Assembly (NCBI GenBank): GCA_037783545.1
Contig: JBBELK010000964.1
Location: forward strand, 367,417 to 431,416
DNA from: Henricia sp. BOLD:AAB3569
Taxonomy: Eukaryota > Echinodermata > Asteroidea > Spinulosida > Echinasteridae
Direction of reading: 5' to 3'
Length of the DNA: 64,000 bases
Shown: piece after piece, positions 21,601-36,600 of the stretch
How positions within the stretch are numbered: the first letter of the stretch is position 1
Layout: each line of letters starts with the position of its first letter
Made by a program: the position numbers and the translations under genes
Notes under the pieces: model-generated
The model's database searches: none
What the model was told of the DNA's origin: nothing
What the model saw: only the letters and a program-made list of their open reading frames with translations

Positions 21601-24600
21601 TGTTCGGCTTCAAGTTGTTCCTTTAAGAAGCTGTTCTCGTTGCGTAGTTTTTCCTCGATGTGTTCGGCGTTGACGCGCACCGTTACGATGTCTTCGCGGT
21701 ATTTGATGCACAGGGTCTGTAACTCCTGCAAGTTCAACAGGGTGATATTATAATGTTATTGTTAATTTTGTGGCATCTTCGGCATGCGATATTAGCATTA
21801 AAGGCCCAGTGTATCATTTGCAATGACCCCAAAAAGTAATCGACGAGTTTACAGGGGAAAAGTTCTGAAAGTAAAGATTGAATTAATAGCAACTACCCAA
21901 TGAAAGGTTTCCGCTCAAAATGCTATAATTTTACCAGAAAATAATCCGTAAAGATGAAATTATTTAGATCGTTTGCAAACGATTTACTTATTTTTGGTTC
22001 GCATCTACGCGGTCCAAAATGCATGGGCGCTGTGTACTGCGTATGCGCGTTCCAACACGATGCATTTTTATGGATCGCGCGCACACGCAGTATATGATGT
22101 GCGCCACAGAGTGCATGACACAAGCCACATAGTACCCGATCAACTGAGAACGAATATTTGAAACACCCCGCCAAGACCAGGAAAACGCATATGGATTTTC
22201 ATGTTTTTTTTTAAACGTGGTACATTTGACAAAGCTGAAATTTCTTCGGATGAGTTTGTGGATGTCTTTCTTTTGATTTATAATGGTTTTATTCGCAGAA
22301 TCGCTCAAAAACAGATCATCTACAGGCCTTTAAAGGAACCTCAAATGCTACGTAACTATGCACAGTCTTTGCTCCACATGAGGTATTATCTGTTTACGAA
22401 GACAAGACATTACTACTGTTTATTTTAAAGATAGAGTACGTAATTGGTAAACTGTTAAAAACGGCGTTATTTTCACTCGTCACTAAACGTGTATTTCCAT
22501 AAAAACAGGAGCCAAAGTGTGATATTTTGAAGCATTTGTAAAAATGGCGTTTTCAAGCTAACAAAATTGTTTACATAAATTTCTGTGCAATTTCTAAATA
22601 ATGTAGAATATTTAAAATATAGTCTTGAAAATAATCAAGAAAATTGTTTTAAGACGTAAGGGGGGAGGGGAAGGGGGGTGTGGATTCCATGGTTTTTTCA
22701 ACTCTTGCGATTACATTTCAAGTATTTTTGACCAGTTTCTTTCTGGAAAAGGAAGTTGCTGATTTTAACCAGCTGTAGAACCTGGACTTTATCGATTCAA
22801 ATTACATTATAAGCGAAATTTGTTACATTTTGAGCGTAAGTTTTAAAATGTCACACTTGCATTTAGAAGATCGCACTAGTTTATTGAATCGTTCTCGTTA
22901 TGTTTTGGGTAATATCAACAGATAAAGGTGGTGTTCGATTCATGAGATCTGGTTATTATAAAAATCAACTCCAGAAGTGTCACGACGTAAGGGTACCGTT
23001 TTCATGGAATAACCGATGTTGATAAAACTGCCTTGTAGTAATTTCAGCCACACAGACGCAGTGATACAAGTTTCAGAAAACCTGAAAAATCCATGCATGT
23101 TTTTGTGCATAAAAAAATTGTAACAAAATGTCTGCAGACAATTTAAAAAAAAACACAAACAAAATTACCTTTAATTGGCAATTTCTCCCACAAAGGTACC
23201 ATCTTACATGGGAAAAAAAATCATGTGGTGTTTGTTACCATTGCTATCAACACTTTTAGTCCGGTTTTTCTTATCAACTCATGAAGTAAAATTTTGGTTA
23301 AAGAAGCGTGACCAGAGTTTCTGGAAAATAGTTTTCGATGTAACTTACCAATATTATCAAGTAACTCCCATACACACCTCCCATGTCCCAAAAACCCGAA
23401 AACATTCGCAATTTCCAGTAAAAAATTGAACAAAACTATCGAGTATGCTATTAGCGGATAAACGTTGATACTGGAAAATTAGTTTACAAATAATCGGTGG
23501 ATTTTCGACGATATCCTCGGAAATATGCGGCCTAGAAGCGCGGGAGTTTCAGTTTCGTAATCAGAAAAATATAACGGATGTTATGATATAAAAATCTCAT
23601 GACCCATAAGGTAAGTCCCGGGGAGTTATGGGTAAAAAAAAGTGATCTGGTCACACTCCTTTAACTGCAAACGATGTATTGGGCTTTAAACCAGCAAATC
23701 GTCATATCTTATTTCCAACTTACACTAAGACTGGACGGCAATGTGAATTCTTCACTAGACATGAGCGAGTTGTGGAGAGTCCGTTTTGCACTTAGGCTGT
23801 CATTCTCATGCTGTAGTCTGGTAACCTTGGGGGAAAATTTAGAAAGTTCATTGCATGAAGGTGGGGAATGAACTGGGAGGACATCAGGGGTAGATTGCAA
23901 TAAGTGGTCTGAGAATGGTCTATAAACATTATATTAAAATCGTTGCTTAAACATTAGATTCATAAATACCTCATACAGTTTACGCATCCTCATTGACCAA
24001 GAACACATCACATGGCCGGTTTTAAACGAATGATAATAACCACTGTTTAAAACTGGCTGGCTCGCATTTCTACCTGCGCCCTAGTAAGCATATGGAACTC
24101 ATACACACACACACAGACCGTTACCACATACACTATGCGAACCTCGCTTTGTACTCGTGCACTGTAGGATTTTTTACTCAAAAACGAAACGCAGGATCGT
24201 TTAAGGGCATCGTTACACACCTTATATATTTTTTTGAACCCTTCTCCCACTTCCCTTATCCTTTTTTAAATGCTGAGACAACTCGTCTGCGAACCTGTGT
24301 AAGTCCACACAGTTACGGTGCTTCCTGGTTTATGCGGACCTCGATTGTGTGCGGGTTCGTATAGTGTACTACACGCTCGTACACAGAAACTCCACGCTCC
24401 CGACAGCAGAATGTGTACTGTTGTGACATCTACCCGGTTGTGTGCGTGCACGTACTCAACACCACTGTATTACGCTTAACGCACGCGATCGTACAAACAA
24501 CTCGCTGCACACACAGCTAGCAGTTTGAACGTACAAACAACAAGATGAAGGGAAAAAGTGAATGCAACGACAAGCTAATTTACACAAAAAGGTATTTATG

Positions 24601-27600
24601 AATGGGTTTAAAAGTGTGTTTGGCCGGTCTTAAACAATGCGTTTAAAACCGGATAGGAGCCTGGACGCTGATAATGGCCCCCGCCTTCGGTCAAACCCAC
24701 TTTTAGTCTCTAGTTAAAATACGTCCTTTCTGCAACCGAAATTTCAGGCATGCAATTTTTCAGCTGATCAGTTGATTTCCTTCTCTTTTTTCGTTTCCTC
24801 ATCTGTCCCATTAGAAATAACAAAAAAACCACCAATGTACAGAGTTTTCGTGATGACACAGTTGTGCTAACGTAACTGCTATTTTACGGCTGCGGCATGC
24901 TTAAGGAATAGCATGCTTGGAAATGGGCACTGTTGGTTCACTAGTGTTTAGTTTATGAGCTCTTTAAAGGTGCTTTAATTTAAGGAGAAAACTCACCTCT
25001 TGAAAGATTTGTTCTCTTGATTCCATTAACTTTTGCTGTTAACAAAAAAGAACAAAAAGTCACAAAAATGTGGGAACAATTTCAATGTAGACATGCTTAA
25101 ATGGGGGCATATAAACTCCTCAAAAAAAGTTCGGAAAGTCAAGTTTGACTGACGATTTCTCTCGTTACTAAATCATTTCCCTTGAATTTGGTATCATTGG
25201 AAAGCCCTGTTATTCCTCTTTACAGTGATGTGTCATTTGTTATGATTAATCAATTGGGGGATGTGCAGTATAGCGGAATACAGGGGTGGGTGGAAAGTGA
25301 AATGTCACAAAATTCACTGCTATTGTCATGCAGTGCATTCCCCTTTTGCTTGGAGGATGGGAATGTGTCAATGCACTTTTTGACAATAGCTATGCATTTT
25401 GTGACATTTCACTTTACACCCGCCCCCGTATTCAGCTGTGCTGCACATCCCCCAATTGCTTAATCATAACAAATGACACATCATCGTAAAGAGGAATAAC
25501 AGGGCTTTCCAATGATACCAAATTCAAGGGAAATGATTTAGTAACAAGAGAGAAATCGTCAGTCAAACTTGACTTTCCGAACTTTTTTTGAGGAGTTTAT
25601 ATGACAGGATTGATAATTGAAAGATGAATTTAGAAACACAAGAAAATTGCAGTGCTCCGACTTGGATTTGAACCCATGTCCTTGGTTTACATGGCCAATT
25701 GCTCTACCAACTAAGCTATCTGGGCATCCCGTCGGAGCACCACAACAATCTCGTGTTTGCCTCTCTTTTTCCAACAATGCAGTGGGGCAAATCTATGCCA
25801 AGAAATTGGCTACACTGATGGCCTATCATGAATAGGTGTCTGTTAATGGACTAACAATCCACTTTCAAATTGTAGCTTTAAGAATACACACTGTCAAAAC
25901 AGGTCAAAGTGTCCAAAATTTACGTCCGACACCTTGGAACTGCCCCATAGTGTTGATAAATTATTATGGGAAAGAGCAATTAAATTAAATTAAAATTTTA
26001 TTCTGATTAAATTGAAATTAAATTCAAAATTAAATTCGAACACAACAAAATGAGTTACATAACCTTGACAAAATATAATTTATCAATAAAGGCCCAGTGC
26101 ATCATTTGCAATGACCCCAAAAAGTAATCAATGAGTTTACAGGGGAAGAGTTCTGAAAATAAAGATTGAATTAATAGCAACTACCCAATGAAAGGTTTCC
26201 GCTCAAAATGATATAATTTTACCAGAAAATAATCCGTAAAGATGAAATTATTTAGATCGTTTGCAAACGATTTACTTATTTTTGGTTCGCATCTACGCGG
26301 TCCAAAATGCATGGGCGCTGTGTACTGCGTGTGCTTGTTCCAACGCGATGCATTTTTATGGATCGCGCGCACACTTAGTATATGATGTGCGCCACAGAGT
26401 GCATGACGCAAGCCACATAGTACCCGATCAACTGAGAACGAATATTTGAAACACCCCGCCAAGACCAGAAAAACGCATATGGATTTTCATGTTTTTTTTA
26501 AACGTGGTACATTTGACAAAGCTGAAATTTCTTCGGATGTCTTTCTTTTGATTTATAACGGTTTTATTCGCAGAATCGCTCAAAAACAGATCATCTACAG
26601 GGCCTTTAAGCATTGGATAATACTAAAATTGAATTGTTTTGCAAAATAGCCAAACTTCCCAAATAAGATTGAAAAGAAACAAATGATTTACCAATCTGTC
26701 ATGCATTTCATTGTGTTCTCGGAGATACTGTTGTCTAAGATCTGACAGGAACTTCTCTGATTCTTGGTTCGTAGTTGTGGCATTAACGATCTGAAAAAAA
26801 TTACAGTAAGACCGTTAATATGATCAGCAAGGTCCTCTGTTACCAACGCCATGGCAGGGTTCTGTAGGACAGACCTGATGAAACCTGGAGGTAATTCCAT
26901 TGCACTGCTAAAAGGGGCCGTGTCACAGTTTGCGCATGCGCAGCAAACTTGAAAAAGCTGGGCTAATTTTTTCAAATTTTGCAGCACGTGCTAAGTACAT
27001 GATGTACATTTACCCTTCTCATGAAATCTGTTGGCAGATTTTTGTACAAATTGGAAAATACAGTATGTACATAGTGTTCGTAGGACATTATTTTCCAACA
27101 AGAAGAGAAACCAACCGCAAATGTCAGAAGCAACTCGCTCTTCGCACTGGTTTCTACGGCTGGAAATACAACTCACAAGACCACGTCTTGAATTTTTGAA
27201 AAAAACGCTCAATAATGGCCAAATTTGACGGCGTCTTTTCAGGATATATCTAATTTATTCTGGAAAGCGCTTAAGAATAATGTATGGGTCTATTTTGAGC
27301 CCAAAATAGCTGTTGTGTCCCTCTAATGAATCCTACCTGACTCTGTGCATCCTCTGCAGCATTCTGTAGACTCTCCTCAAGCTCAACTCTGAGTCTCTTC
27401 TCCCTGGACACATTTTCCCTTTCCGTATCCATCTCCTAAATATCAGTAAATGGAATAACAAGATCACTGATCCATTCTGGGAAATAAATTATAAAACAAG
27501 TTTGTAACTTTGAAAGCATAAAATGAAAAATGGAAACAGTACTCAACAGTACTTGGTTTCCGAAAATTGGTAAAACATTTCCTAGCACTGAATATGGAAA

Positions 27601-30600
27601 TATTGCAATTAATCTATTGAAGTTAAAATTGCACTGTCCGATTTTAGCTCGATTTGAGCGGCAACATTTTTAAAAAAAGCTAAATTGCTATTTTTTTAGA
27701 ATATAAAAAGATATCAGCTTTCATTTGGTACCAAGAACGTAAAATTCCGTCAAGGATTAATGCCAGTCAATTAAAAACAAGAAATAATAAAAGACAGGCT
27801 CTGTCTTTTATTCAACAGGGTTATGACGTAAATGTACACTCGACCAAAAAAGTTCTGTCACCAGTAAGACATTTATAGATATTTATTATTAAATTGGATT
27901 TAATGTAGGAAAATAATATATCAAATTTTAGCTGAACATATCCCTCAAAGGAATAGAGCTCAAGAGAGATCATGATGGCAAGCTTCGCTGAACAGGAATG
28001 CAACAAAGGAGTGTGGGGTCAGAATGAAAAACACCAAAGAACAATGCAGCTTGTGATTTGGGCAATTTGTGTGTAGACAATTAGGAAATTTTTGAGTGAG
28101 TTTGGATTTATCAATGTTATGTCAAAAATATCTAAATCAAAATGGTTAAATTGTCCAATCTGATTCACGCCATTGCATTAGGTATGGTGGAAGCAAAATG
28201 CTGAACTGTAACTCCCCTTGCTTGAGTGCAATAAAGTTGACATCGTTGTTTTTTGGTGTTTTTCATTCTGACCCCACACTCCTTTGTTGCATTCCTGTTC
28301 CGTGAAGCTTGCCATCATGGACTCCGTTGAGCTCTATTCCTTTGAGGGATATGTTCAGCTAAAATTTTCCTACATTAAATCCAATTTCATAATAAATATC
28401 TACAAATGTCTTAATGGTGACAGAACTTTTTTTTGTCATGTGTACATGTGCGCGTACTGTACATATGAGCTTTATAAGTTGGTTTGTACCTTTCTAAGGC
28501 TCAGAGCAAGCTCCCTACATTCGCCTTCCCTTGCTTGCACACCTTGTAGCTGATGCTCATAATTACTGCACATGTCACACGGCCTGCCTAGTTTCTCTCT
28601 TGCTAACCGAATCTGAAAACAAAATAATTAGTATTGGCATAATCTTCACATACTGCAGAAATGCCAACAGGGGCCGTCCATAAAGTACGTACGCACGGAG
28701 GGGGGGAGGTTGTTGACATTGCGTACACCATGCGTACAGGGGGGGAGGGGGGGGGGGGGGGGGGGGGGGTCCAAGCCAATGCGTATGTACGCAAACCAAA
28801 AATGTCTTTTTAGTAAATCGGGAAAGGATGGACAAGTTGACCATGGCTTCAGACCTTATGTACGAAATATATTAGACAGGCCACAAATTTTTCTCACACA
28901 TCACACATTTTTCTCGCTCCTCAAATTAGGTTTTCACATTAAATCCCCAGTTGAATGATGCTTGATATGTCATTTTAAGGAAACAAAACAAAATGCAAAA
29001 GAAATCTATACATTTTGTCATTTATTTCAGACTTGGGTGGCGACATGCGAATCGTACTACACGTAGTAGAATATAGCACTATACATGTAGTACTGAACCA
29101 TTTTTACCAATGCTGAGGTATATATGGAATGCGTATGCGTACAGGGGGCGAGGGGGGGTTGGAGCCACTGCGTACGCCATGCGTACAGGGGGGGAGGGAG
29201 GGTCTAAAAAGTCGGCATTTCATGCGTACGTACTTTATGGACGACCCCACAGCCTTTCAACTGAAGGCGGGGGAAAAATCCATGGCAATAAAAAAATGAG
29301 AACATCCCTATCCTAATAAACTGATCCAGTAAGCTCTGCCCATTTAGAAATTGCCTAGCAACATGCCACACATGAAAATGAACGTGTGCACTAGAGTCGC
29401 GTGGCCGTGCTGTGCGTCAGCGTCCGCGCCCTGGTCAGCGCGTATTAAAACACGCACACAGAAACTGTCGAAAGCAAAATGTGCACTTAAGTATCCGGTC
29501 GTGTGCGTGTACGTACAACACCTCGACACACATCTAGAACGCAGTGAATGCACAACATAGCAAAACGACAAGCTAATTTTGGTGAGTTTTTCCCGTTTAC
29601 ACAAAAACACATTTATGAAGGGATTAAAAGTAGGTTTGGATAGTCTTATACAATCCGTTTTAAACCGGCTAGGGTCCTCTGCGCTGATAAAAATGATGTT
29701 TATGGTGTTTTCGCGTCACTCGTGCTGCATTTCGCCATAGCTCTGTGCACAAAATTTTGAGGACTCGGGTAACCAAAATGGAGATACACTTGTTGGTTAC
29801 CTCAACCTGAGGCTGTGATTGGTCAATTCCAAAATGGGCGGAGCTTACTGGATCGGTCTATTACAGGGCGTACCTATTGACAGATTTAATTCATGTCCAG
29901 TTATCACGTCACATTAAAGGCCCTATGTATAATTTGCAAGATGTAACATATCTAAGGAAGAATGTTGGTAAACTAGCCTGAAGAAATTTTAGCTACATAG
30001 ATGCATCAATGCTTTAGAAAACCTTGAAAATCTATATATGGATTTTGTGTACAAGTGAATGGTAAAAAAGTCCCGTGCACGGGACTTTTTTCGAAAACCA
30101 CCTTCGGTTGTCAATTTCCAGCATGAAATACCATTTTGGACGGAAATAAATTCATGTAGTGTTTGTTACCATTGCTATCAACACTTTGAGTAAGGTATTT
30201 CTTGTCAACTCATGAAAAACAAAACTGGGTCATTGCAAATGATACAATGGGCCTTTAAGCACTAAAATGAATTTGCCATTGTTTGTTCATACCTCTTCTT
30301 GTAGTTTACTCCATTCCGTTTCACTAACGATCCTCTTCCCAGCTAGCGAGGGGTAGGTCTCGGTGCGAGACCTCGCACTGGCAATAACTGAGCGAATCTC
30401 TTCACTCTCTGGCGTCTCACCTGCAAAACACATGGTCAAAGGTTTTTATTTATCTATATCCTAGCTTTTATCTATGCCATCCTGTAATTGGCGACTCGAT
30501 CGCTGTTGGATTTGGTTGGTAAATAAATAAATAAATAAAATAAATAAATAATACAAATTGGTCAACGTGGGTTTGCTTAAAGGCAGAGGCCCGTCAATGC

Positions 30601-33600
30601 ACACACGAGGCCAAATTCGTGCCACGAAATACGTAGCTCCATGTCTTTGCTATGGAGCTGCGTATTTCGTTGCACGAATTTGGCCTCACACGCGCATTGG
30701 CCTCCGCCTTTGAATAGGCCTGACCCTGTTCTCTGATGCTATAGTCGAGTGTATAGCATGTCTGTTGCACGACCACTATATTGTATGCCCACTAAACTTG
30801 GGCGATTCCACGCCCGGAACACGATCGGAACACGATTCCACATTTTTTGAAGAATCAATATCGAGTTGAAATTGATTTCATCTTCATCTAGATTCGATTC
30901 CCAGTGATGTCTTGCCGCTTCCTATCAATTCCGAAGCCAAAATATCAGACTTCAGCAAGAGTATTCAGTCTCTGCTAATTTCCACATTATTTGAAACGCG
31001 TGTGCGCCGCAGGCCGGCGTCATTTTATAGACGTTTAGTGCCACTCGGTGGCAAAAGTTGGGTTGTTCTTTGCAAAATATGTAGTTTCGTCAATGTACAT
31101 GCACTTAAAGGCCCTGTAGATGACCTGTTTTTAAGCGATTCTGCGAAAAAACCTATTATAAATCAAAAGAAAGACATCAACAAACTCATCCGAAGAAATT
31201 TCAGCTTTGTCAAATGTACCACGTTTAAAAAAAACATGAGAATCCATATGCGTTTTCCTGGTCTTGGCAGGGTGTTTCAAATATTCGTTCTCAGTTGATC
31301 GGGTACTATGTGGCTTGCGTCATGCCCTCTGTGGCGCACATCATATACTGCGTGTGCGCGCGATCCATAAAAATGCATCGCGTTGGAACACGCACATGCA
31401 GTACACAGCGCCCATGCATTTTGGACTGCGTAGATGCGAACCAAAAATAAGTAAATCATTTGCAAACGATATAAATAATTTCATCTTTACGAATTATTTT
31501 CAGGTAAAATTATATCATTTTGAGCGGAAACCTTTCATTGGGTAGTTGCTATTAATTAAATCTTTACTTTCAGAGCTTTTCCCCTGTAAACTCATCGATT
31601 ACTTTTTGGGGTCATTGCAAATGATACACTGGGCCTTTAAACACACTCAGTGTATTTAACATTTTCTGGTAAAAATGGAATTAATTACGAAAAGATTTGT
31701 GATTTTTTTTTTGGAATCGGGTCGACTCCAAAAATGCTTGAGTCGACCCAAGCCCACCATAGGTGAAAACATTCAGAGTTTGTTGGTTTGAAGCTGAAGA
31801 TTTCAAATTGTTAAAACCACCTTCACTTGTAAATTTATTTCAGAAAATACCATATTGGGCAGATATAAATTAATGTGGTGTTTGTTACATTGCTATCAAA
31901 ACTTTGAGCACGTTTTTCTTGTCAAGTTATAAAAATTTGGGTCATTGCAAATGATAAAATGAGCCTTTATTAAAAGGCACAGGCTCGTCAGCAATGCGCG
32001 CGCGCAATATTCGTGCCATAAAATACGCAGCTCCATGCCTTTGCTGTGGAGCTGCGTATTTCTTGGCACAACTTTGGCGCGAGCGCATTGCTGACGAGCC
32101 TGTGCCTTTAAAGCGTTTATTTACTTTTGCTTATCATTTGGACAGAATGCAGAGCCGAAGGTCTTTTTAAAATAAATAAAATCCCAGAGGATATGAAAAT
32201 TTGTCTCAGCGTTTTAAAAAGTTTTTAAGTTAGAGAGCATACATGTTTTGTATGCTTATGAAAATCCTTTTAAGCCTAGCATACATCGACATTGCAACTG
32301 GAAGCAACTAGTGGCAACGGGTGTTTCTGGCAACTGGAAGCAACTCGCGGCAACTGGGAGCAACTGATCAGTTGCTTAAAAAGGTCAATGTACGCGCACT
32401 TGCAACTACTGGCAACTGGAAAAATCCTAGTTGCCGTGAGTTGCTCATGTTCTACTTTCTGACAACTAGTTGTACCCAGTTGCGGTCAGTTGCATAGATG
32501 TACGCGTACTTGCAACTAGTTGCTGCCAGTTGCCCGCGTGCATCTGATCACATGCACGCACATCGACAGCAACTGCAAGCAACGGTTGCTTCCAGTTGCA
32601 AGGGCAATGCACTCTGCGCTTTACCGAGTTGCTGTGTCGATGTGCGCGCTCTGGAAATGTAGATATAGCTGGATGCTCCCAGTTGCCGCTAGTTGCGCAA
32701 CTAATCAGTTTTCGTCGATGTGTGCACTACGCACACATCGATAGCAACTGATCAGTTGAGTTGCTTCCAGTTGCAATGTCGATGTACGCTAGGCTTTAAA
32801 CATTTTAAAACAAATAAATAAAACAATTAAATTGTCATGTTTCTCTCACCACTGATTGCACGTTCTTGGGCCTCCGTTAGGCTGATACTAGATGATAACG
32901 ACGTTGTCTCAGCATCCATGCAATATACAGCACTATCAGAGAAACTATGGGATGGTATCTCATTGACAGTACGATGTACTGGAGAACCTGGTTGACCTGA
33001 ACGGGGGAACGACGGGAGAAAAGAAGTGTTTAAGATAGTATACATGATTAGTAAACTGTTACAAATAGTTTTATCCCCCTGTGTGATTGAAGATATGCAT
33101 GATTAAAACCAACCTGAGCAAAAACCAGCTTCATACTTCGTCTAACTTTTCAGAAAACAGTAAAAAAAGGGTTTGCAGTCATTTCGCCCCAAAACCACTT
33201 TTGGGGTGAAGTGGCATTTGGGCGATGTAGTGTTTTGGACGAAGTAATTTGGGGCGAAGTGGTTTGGGGCGAAATGGTTCTGGGGCGTATTGAATTTTCC
33301 GCTCATGAGACGAAAACTAATTGTTTTACTCATTTCTCAAAGACTATAGCACTTCAGACAAAACCATTTCAGGGGAAGTTTTCTACGGTCATCATGTTTA
33401 TACTGTGTAAGTTAGGCGTAAATCTGTGAACATTTCTGATTTTCGAGATTATTAATGATGTATACTGCCTTTAAACAAAAATATAAAGATTAACGACTTA
33501 CCCAATGAAAGACTGCTTGCTTGCATTTCAAACTGCAGCAACTCCTCCGGGTCCAAGCTAGGTGTGGAGTAGCTCTGGGTCAAGGCCGAGGAGTTGACCA

Positions 33601-36600
33601 GAAGCCTTGGGCCCAGGTTACTGGGACGGGCTTCCCTGGTTGTAGTGGTGTTGGTTGTGGCGTCGCCGTCTTGTTGGTCTGAAGCCGAGAGGTCATTGTG
33701 GGTTAGGTTTCTGGAAGCAGCGATGTCTCGCGGTTCGGTTGTGTTGGGATGTTGGTCAGGCTGCAAAATAAATTAAAGGAAATGGATTATTTGTTGAAAA
33801 TAAGATATTTCGTCGTGGGTTCTCAATTTTTCAACATGTTTTGTTGGCCATTATTTTCATTTTAATTATTTCTTTTTTCAGTGTTCTTAGCACTTTAAAG
33901 ATAGTATACATGATTGGTAAACTGTTACAAATAGTTTAATCCCCCTGTGTGATTGAAGATATGCATGATTAAAACCAACCTGAGCAAAAACCAGCTCCGT
34001 ACTTGACAATGAAAAATTACAATGAAATTGATGTCCCCAGAGCCCTATAGGTTTGTGTGAAAATTGCCAGCCTTGTTTGTCATCCAATCCCATGCTGCCT
34101 TGAGAACGTCGATAAGGTTTACTGAACCTACCTGAGCCTGCTGTTGCAGCCTCTCCATCTCTTGTTCTGCCTCCCGCCTCTGCTCCTTCAGAGTCGTCAC
34201 CCTCCTTTCAGCCTCTTCCCTCTCCCGATCCTTCCGCTGTGCCTCCAAGACCTGCCGTTGTTGCTCCTCAGTCAATACCGTCTCCATGCGTCGCATGTCC
34301 ATTATCTGCAGTCGTTGGGACTCCAGGAACTGGTTGTTGGCCATGTGCCAGGTGTGTTTCAGATTATTGTGTTCTTGTTTTTCTTTCTCCAGAAGCTGGC
34401 AGACTGTAATGAAGCAAACATTCATATTAAAAAGACAGATAGTTTATGCATTCCTATTAGTTGAAAAACAAGTTATCATGAGTGGTCTTTAGGTAGTATC
34501 TCACTGGGCTGCGACAGCTCGCGACTAGTTGGAGACACAAAATTGCGAGAAAATACGCGAATTAGCAACAATTTTCACTTTGAATCAAACTGAATTGGTA
34601 CTTATGACACGTTTGCGAATGTCGCAGGAACTCCCGGCGAAATTTGTGCCAAAAATCGCCGGGAGTTCGCGCGACAAAATTACAAATTTGTTGCTCTTGC
34701 GACTGTCGCGCGCCAGAATGTCAGATTCTCATTTTTGTCTCCAATCAGTCACAATTTAGTTTCATAGGTCGCCTCACAAAGTTGTCTCACAATTCTCGCA
34801 CTTTCTGACTGAGAAGGGTCCGAGTCAGGTTCGAGACGACTCTGTGACTATTTTGAGAGAACATTTGTCGCGCAAATTTTTTGAACATGTTCAAAATTCC
34901 AGCGACACGAGAGCAAGGCCCTGCAACTCACGCGAGAAACTGAGAACCCAGATAGCGTTTTGAGACATTTTGGAAACTCCCTCGCAAATGCCGTTCGCAA
35001 TTTGTCGCCAACAGTCGCAGCCCAGTGAGATAGGGGCTTAAAACAGATGATTAAGGCCTAGTTGGCTGTGAACACTTTTTAGTTTGGTCCGGATCACATT
35101 TTTGAACCCCCAAATGATACCATATTATGTGTCATATTTTTCTCATTACCATTCTGAAATTTCATGCTCTCAATTCATATATTTGCAAAGATTTTGCCAA
35201 AAACCCACCGATGTTTTGTAAATGAATTTATCCGGTTACATAAAGCAGTGCAGTGATTACATCAACCTTTTTGCTTCCACATCCGAAATAGAGATTGGAA
35301 GTTTCCTGTATTTTCCAATGGATAGTATTTTGGGGAGGTATTTTATGATTGTTAGGTTAGAATGAAAACCATTTTCTGGAAAAATCTGGGCAAGGTCATT
35401 TTAAAGTGTTAGCTTTCTAGTTACCTTCTTTTAATTCGTCTCTCATTGTATCATTCTCGTCCTGCATAACCATCTTCTGTTTATTCAGCACAGCTATATA
35501 CAGCTCCATGTCTGAACGCGACGTCTTCTCTGCTTCCAGTCCGGTAGATAACATGCGCACCTGCAATCACAATTTCAATTACATGTATTAAAGGAGAATT
35601 ATATTCAAGAAACAAAAGACTTCGTATTAAAAAAGTGTAATTCATACATTATTATTATTCAAAGAAAGGGTCTTTCCACGGTAAAGGGGGCATGTTGGCA
35701 ACACAGACCATATTTTCGAGGAAATACCTTTGTCTGGTCTCAAAATAAAAGAAATAAGTTTAACTTGTTCTGAAGAGATAACACAAGTGTCCGTCTCTGT
35801 TACGAGCGTATATTGCAAATTTGTACATGGGTTTTTTAGAAAGGCTTGTTGTCACACTGTTTGTAACCCTTTTTGGGCCCAAGTTATCTCTTCAGAACAA
35901 CAAACTATTTCTTTTATTTTGAGACCAGACAAAGGTATTTCCTCGAAAATATGGTCTGTGTTGCCAAAATGCCCCCTTCACTGTGGAAAGACCCATATCA
36001 AAGAAATAAGTTTAAGTTGTTCTGAAGAGATAACTTAGACCCAAAAAGGGTTACAAATATTGTGACAAAATGCCTTTCTAAAAACCCTGTGTACAAATTT
36101 CCAGTATAACGCTCGTAACCGGGACGGCCTAAAATGTAACAAGTGTCCGTCCCGGTTACGTGCGTTAAATTGGAAAATTGTACACAGGGTTTTTAAAAAG
36201 GCATGTTGTCACATTATTTGTAAATTTAATAATAGACCTTTATTAAGCTAAAACCATCTTTGTTACCATATGTGGGTGGGGGTGGGGGGGGGGGGGGGGG
36301 GGTGGGAGCAAGATCGGTGTATCTGTGTGAATATGCAATAGACTGCCGAAGTGAATACGTCATCTTTTGTTAGTTGCCTAGGCAATTGGCTCTAAACTAA
36401 AAATCACTCAACCGTGTCCCTGTGCTTTTGCAATGGTGCTTTTGCCGACGGCCATGATAGTTTAGGGCCAATTGACATAGCAACCCACGTCACACTTCGG
36501 CTGTCTATAGACCATTCGAAGGACGCCTTCCCCGTACACGTCCGCCATTGCTGGGATGCTCTTTTTCCAGTGCATAGACTGTACACTTTACGTTGTTGTT

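Noticed and set aside
25653..25725. Functional tRNA-Thr gene
   Set aside because: Two acceptor-stem mismatches, A at position 33, and T-stem mismatches make it a pseudogene or SINE head.
27833..28448. Duplicated small gene (MLHSCS...LELYSFEGYVQLKF in both orientations)
   Set aside because: The two frames are the arms of one inverted-repeat element; neither has splice signals or similarity to a known protein.
34391..34395. Acceptor CCAG|CTT for rabaptin exon 9
   Set aside because: It would break phase with exon 8; ATTACAG|TCT, 8 nt upstream in the gene sense, keeps phase and restores the conserved VCQLLE.
34144..34464. Plus-strand frame rich in Leu/Pro
   Set aside because: Antisense of rabaptin exon 9; the composition follows from the Glu/Gln/Arg codons of the other strand.
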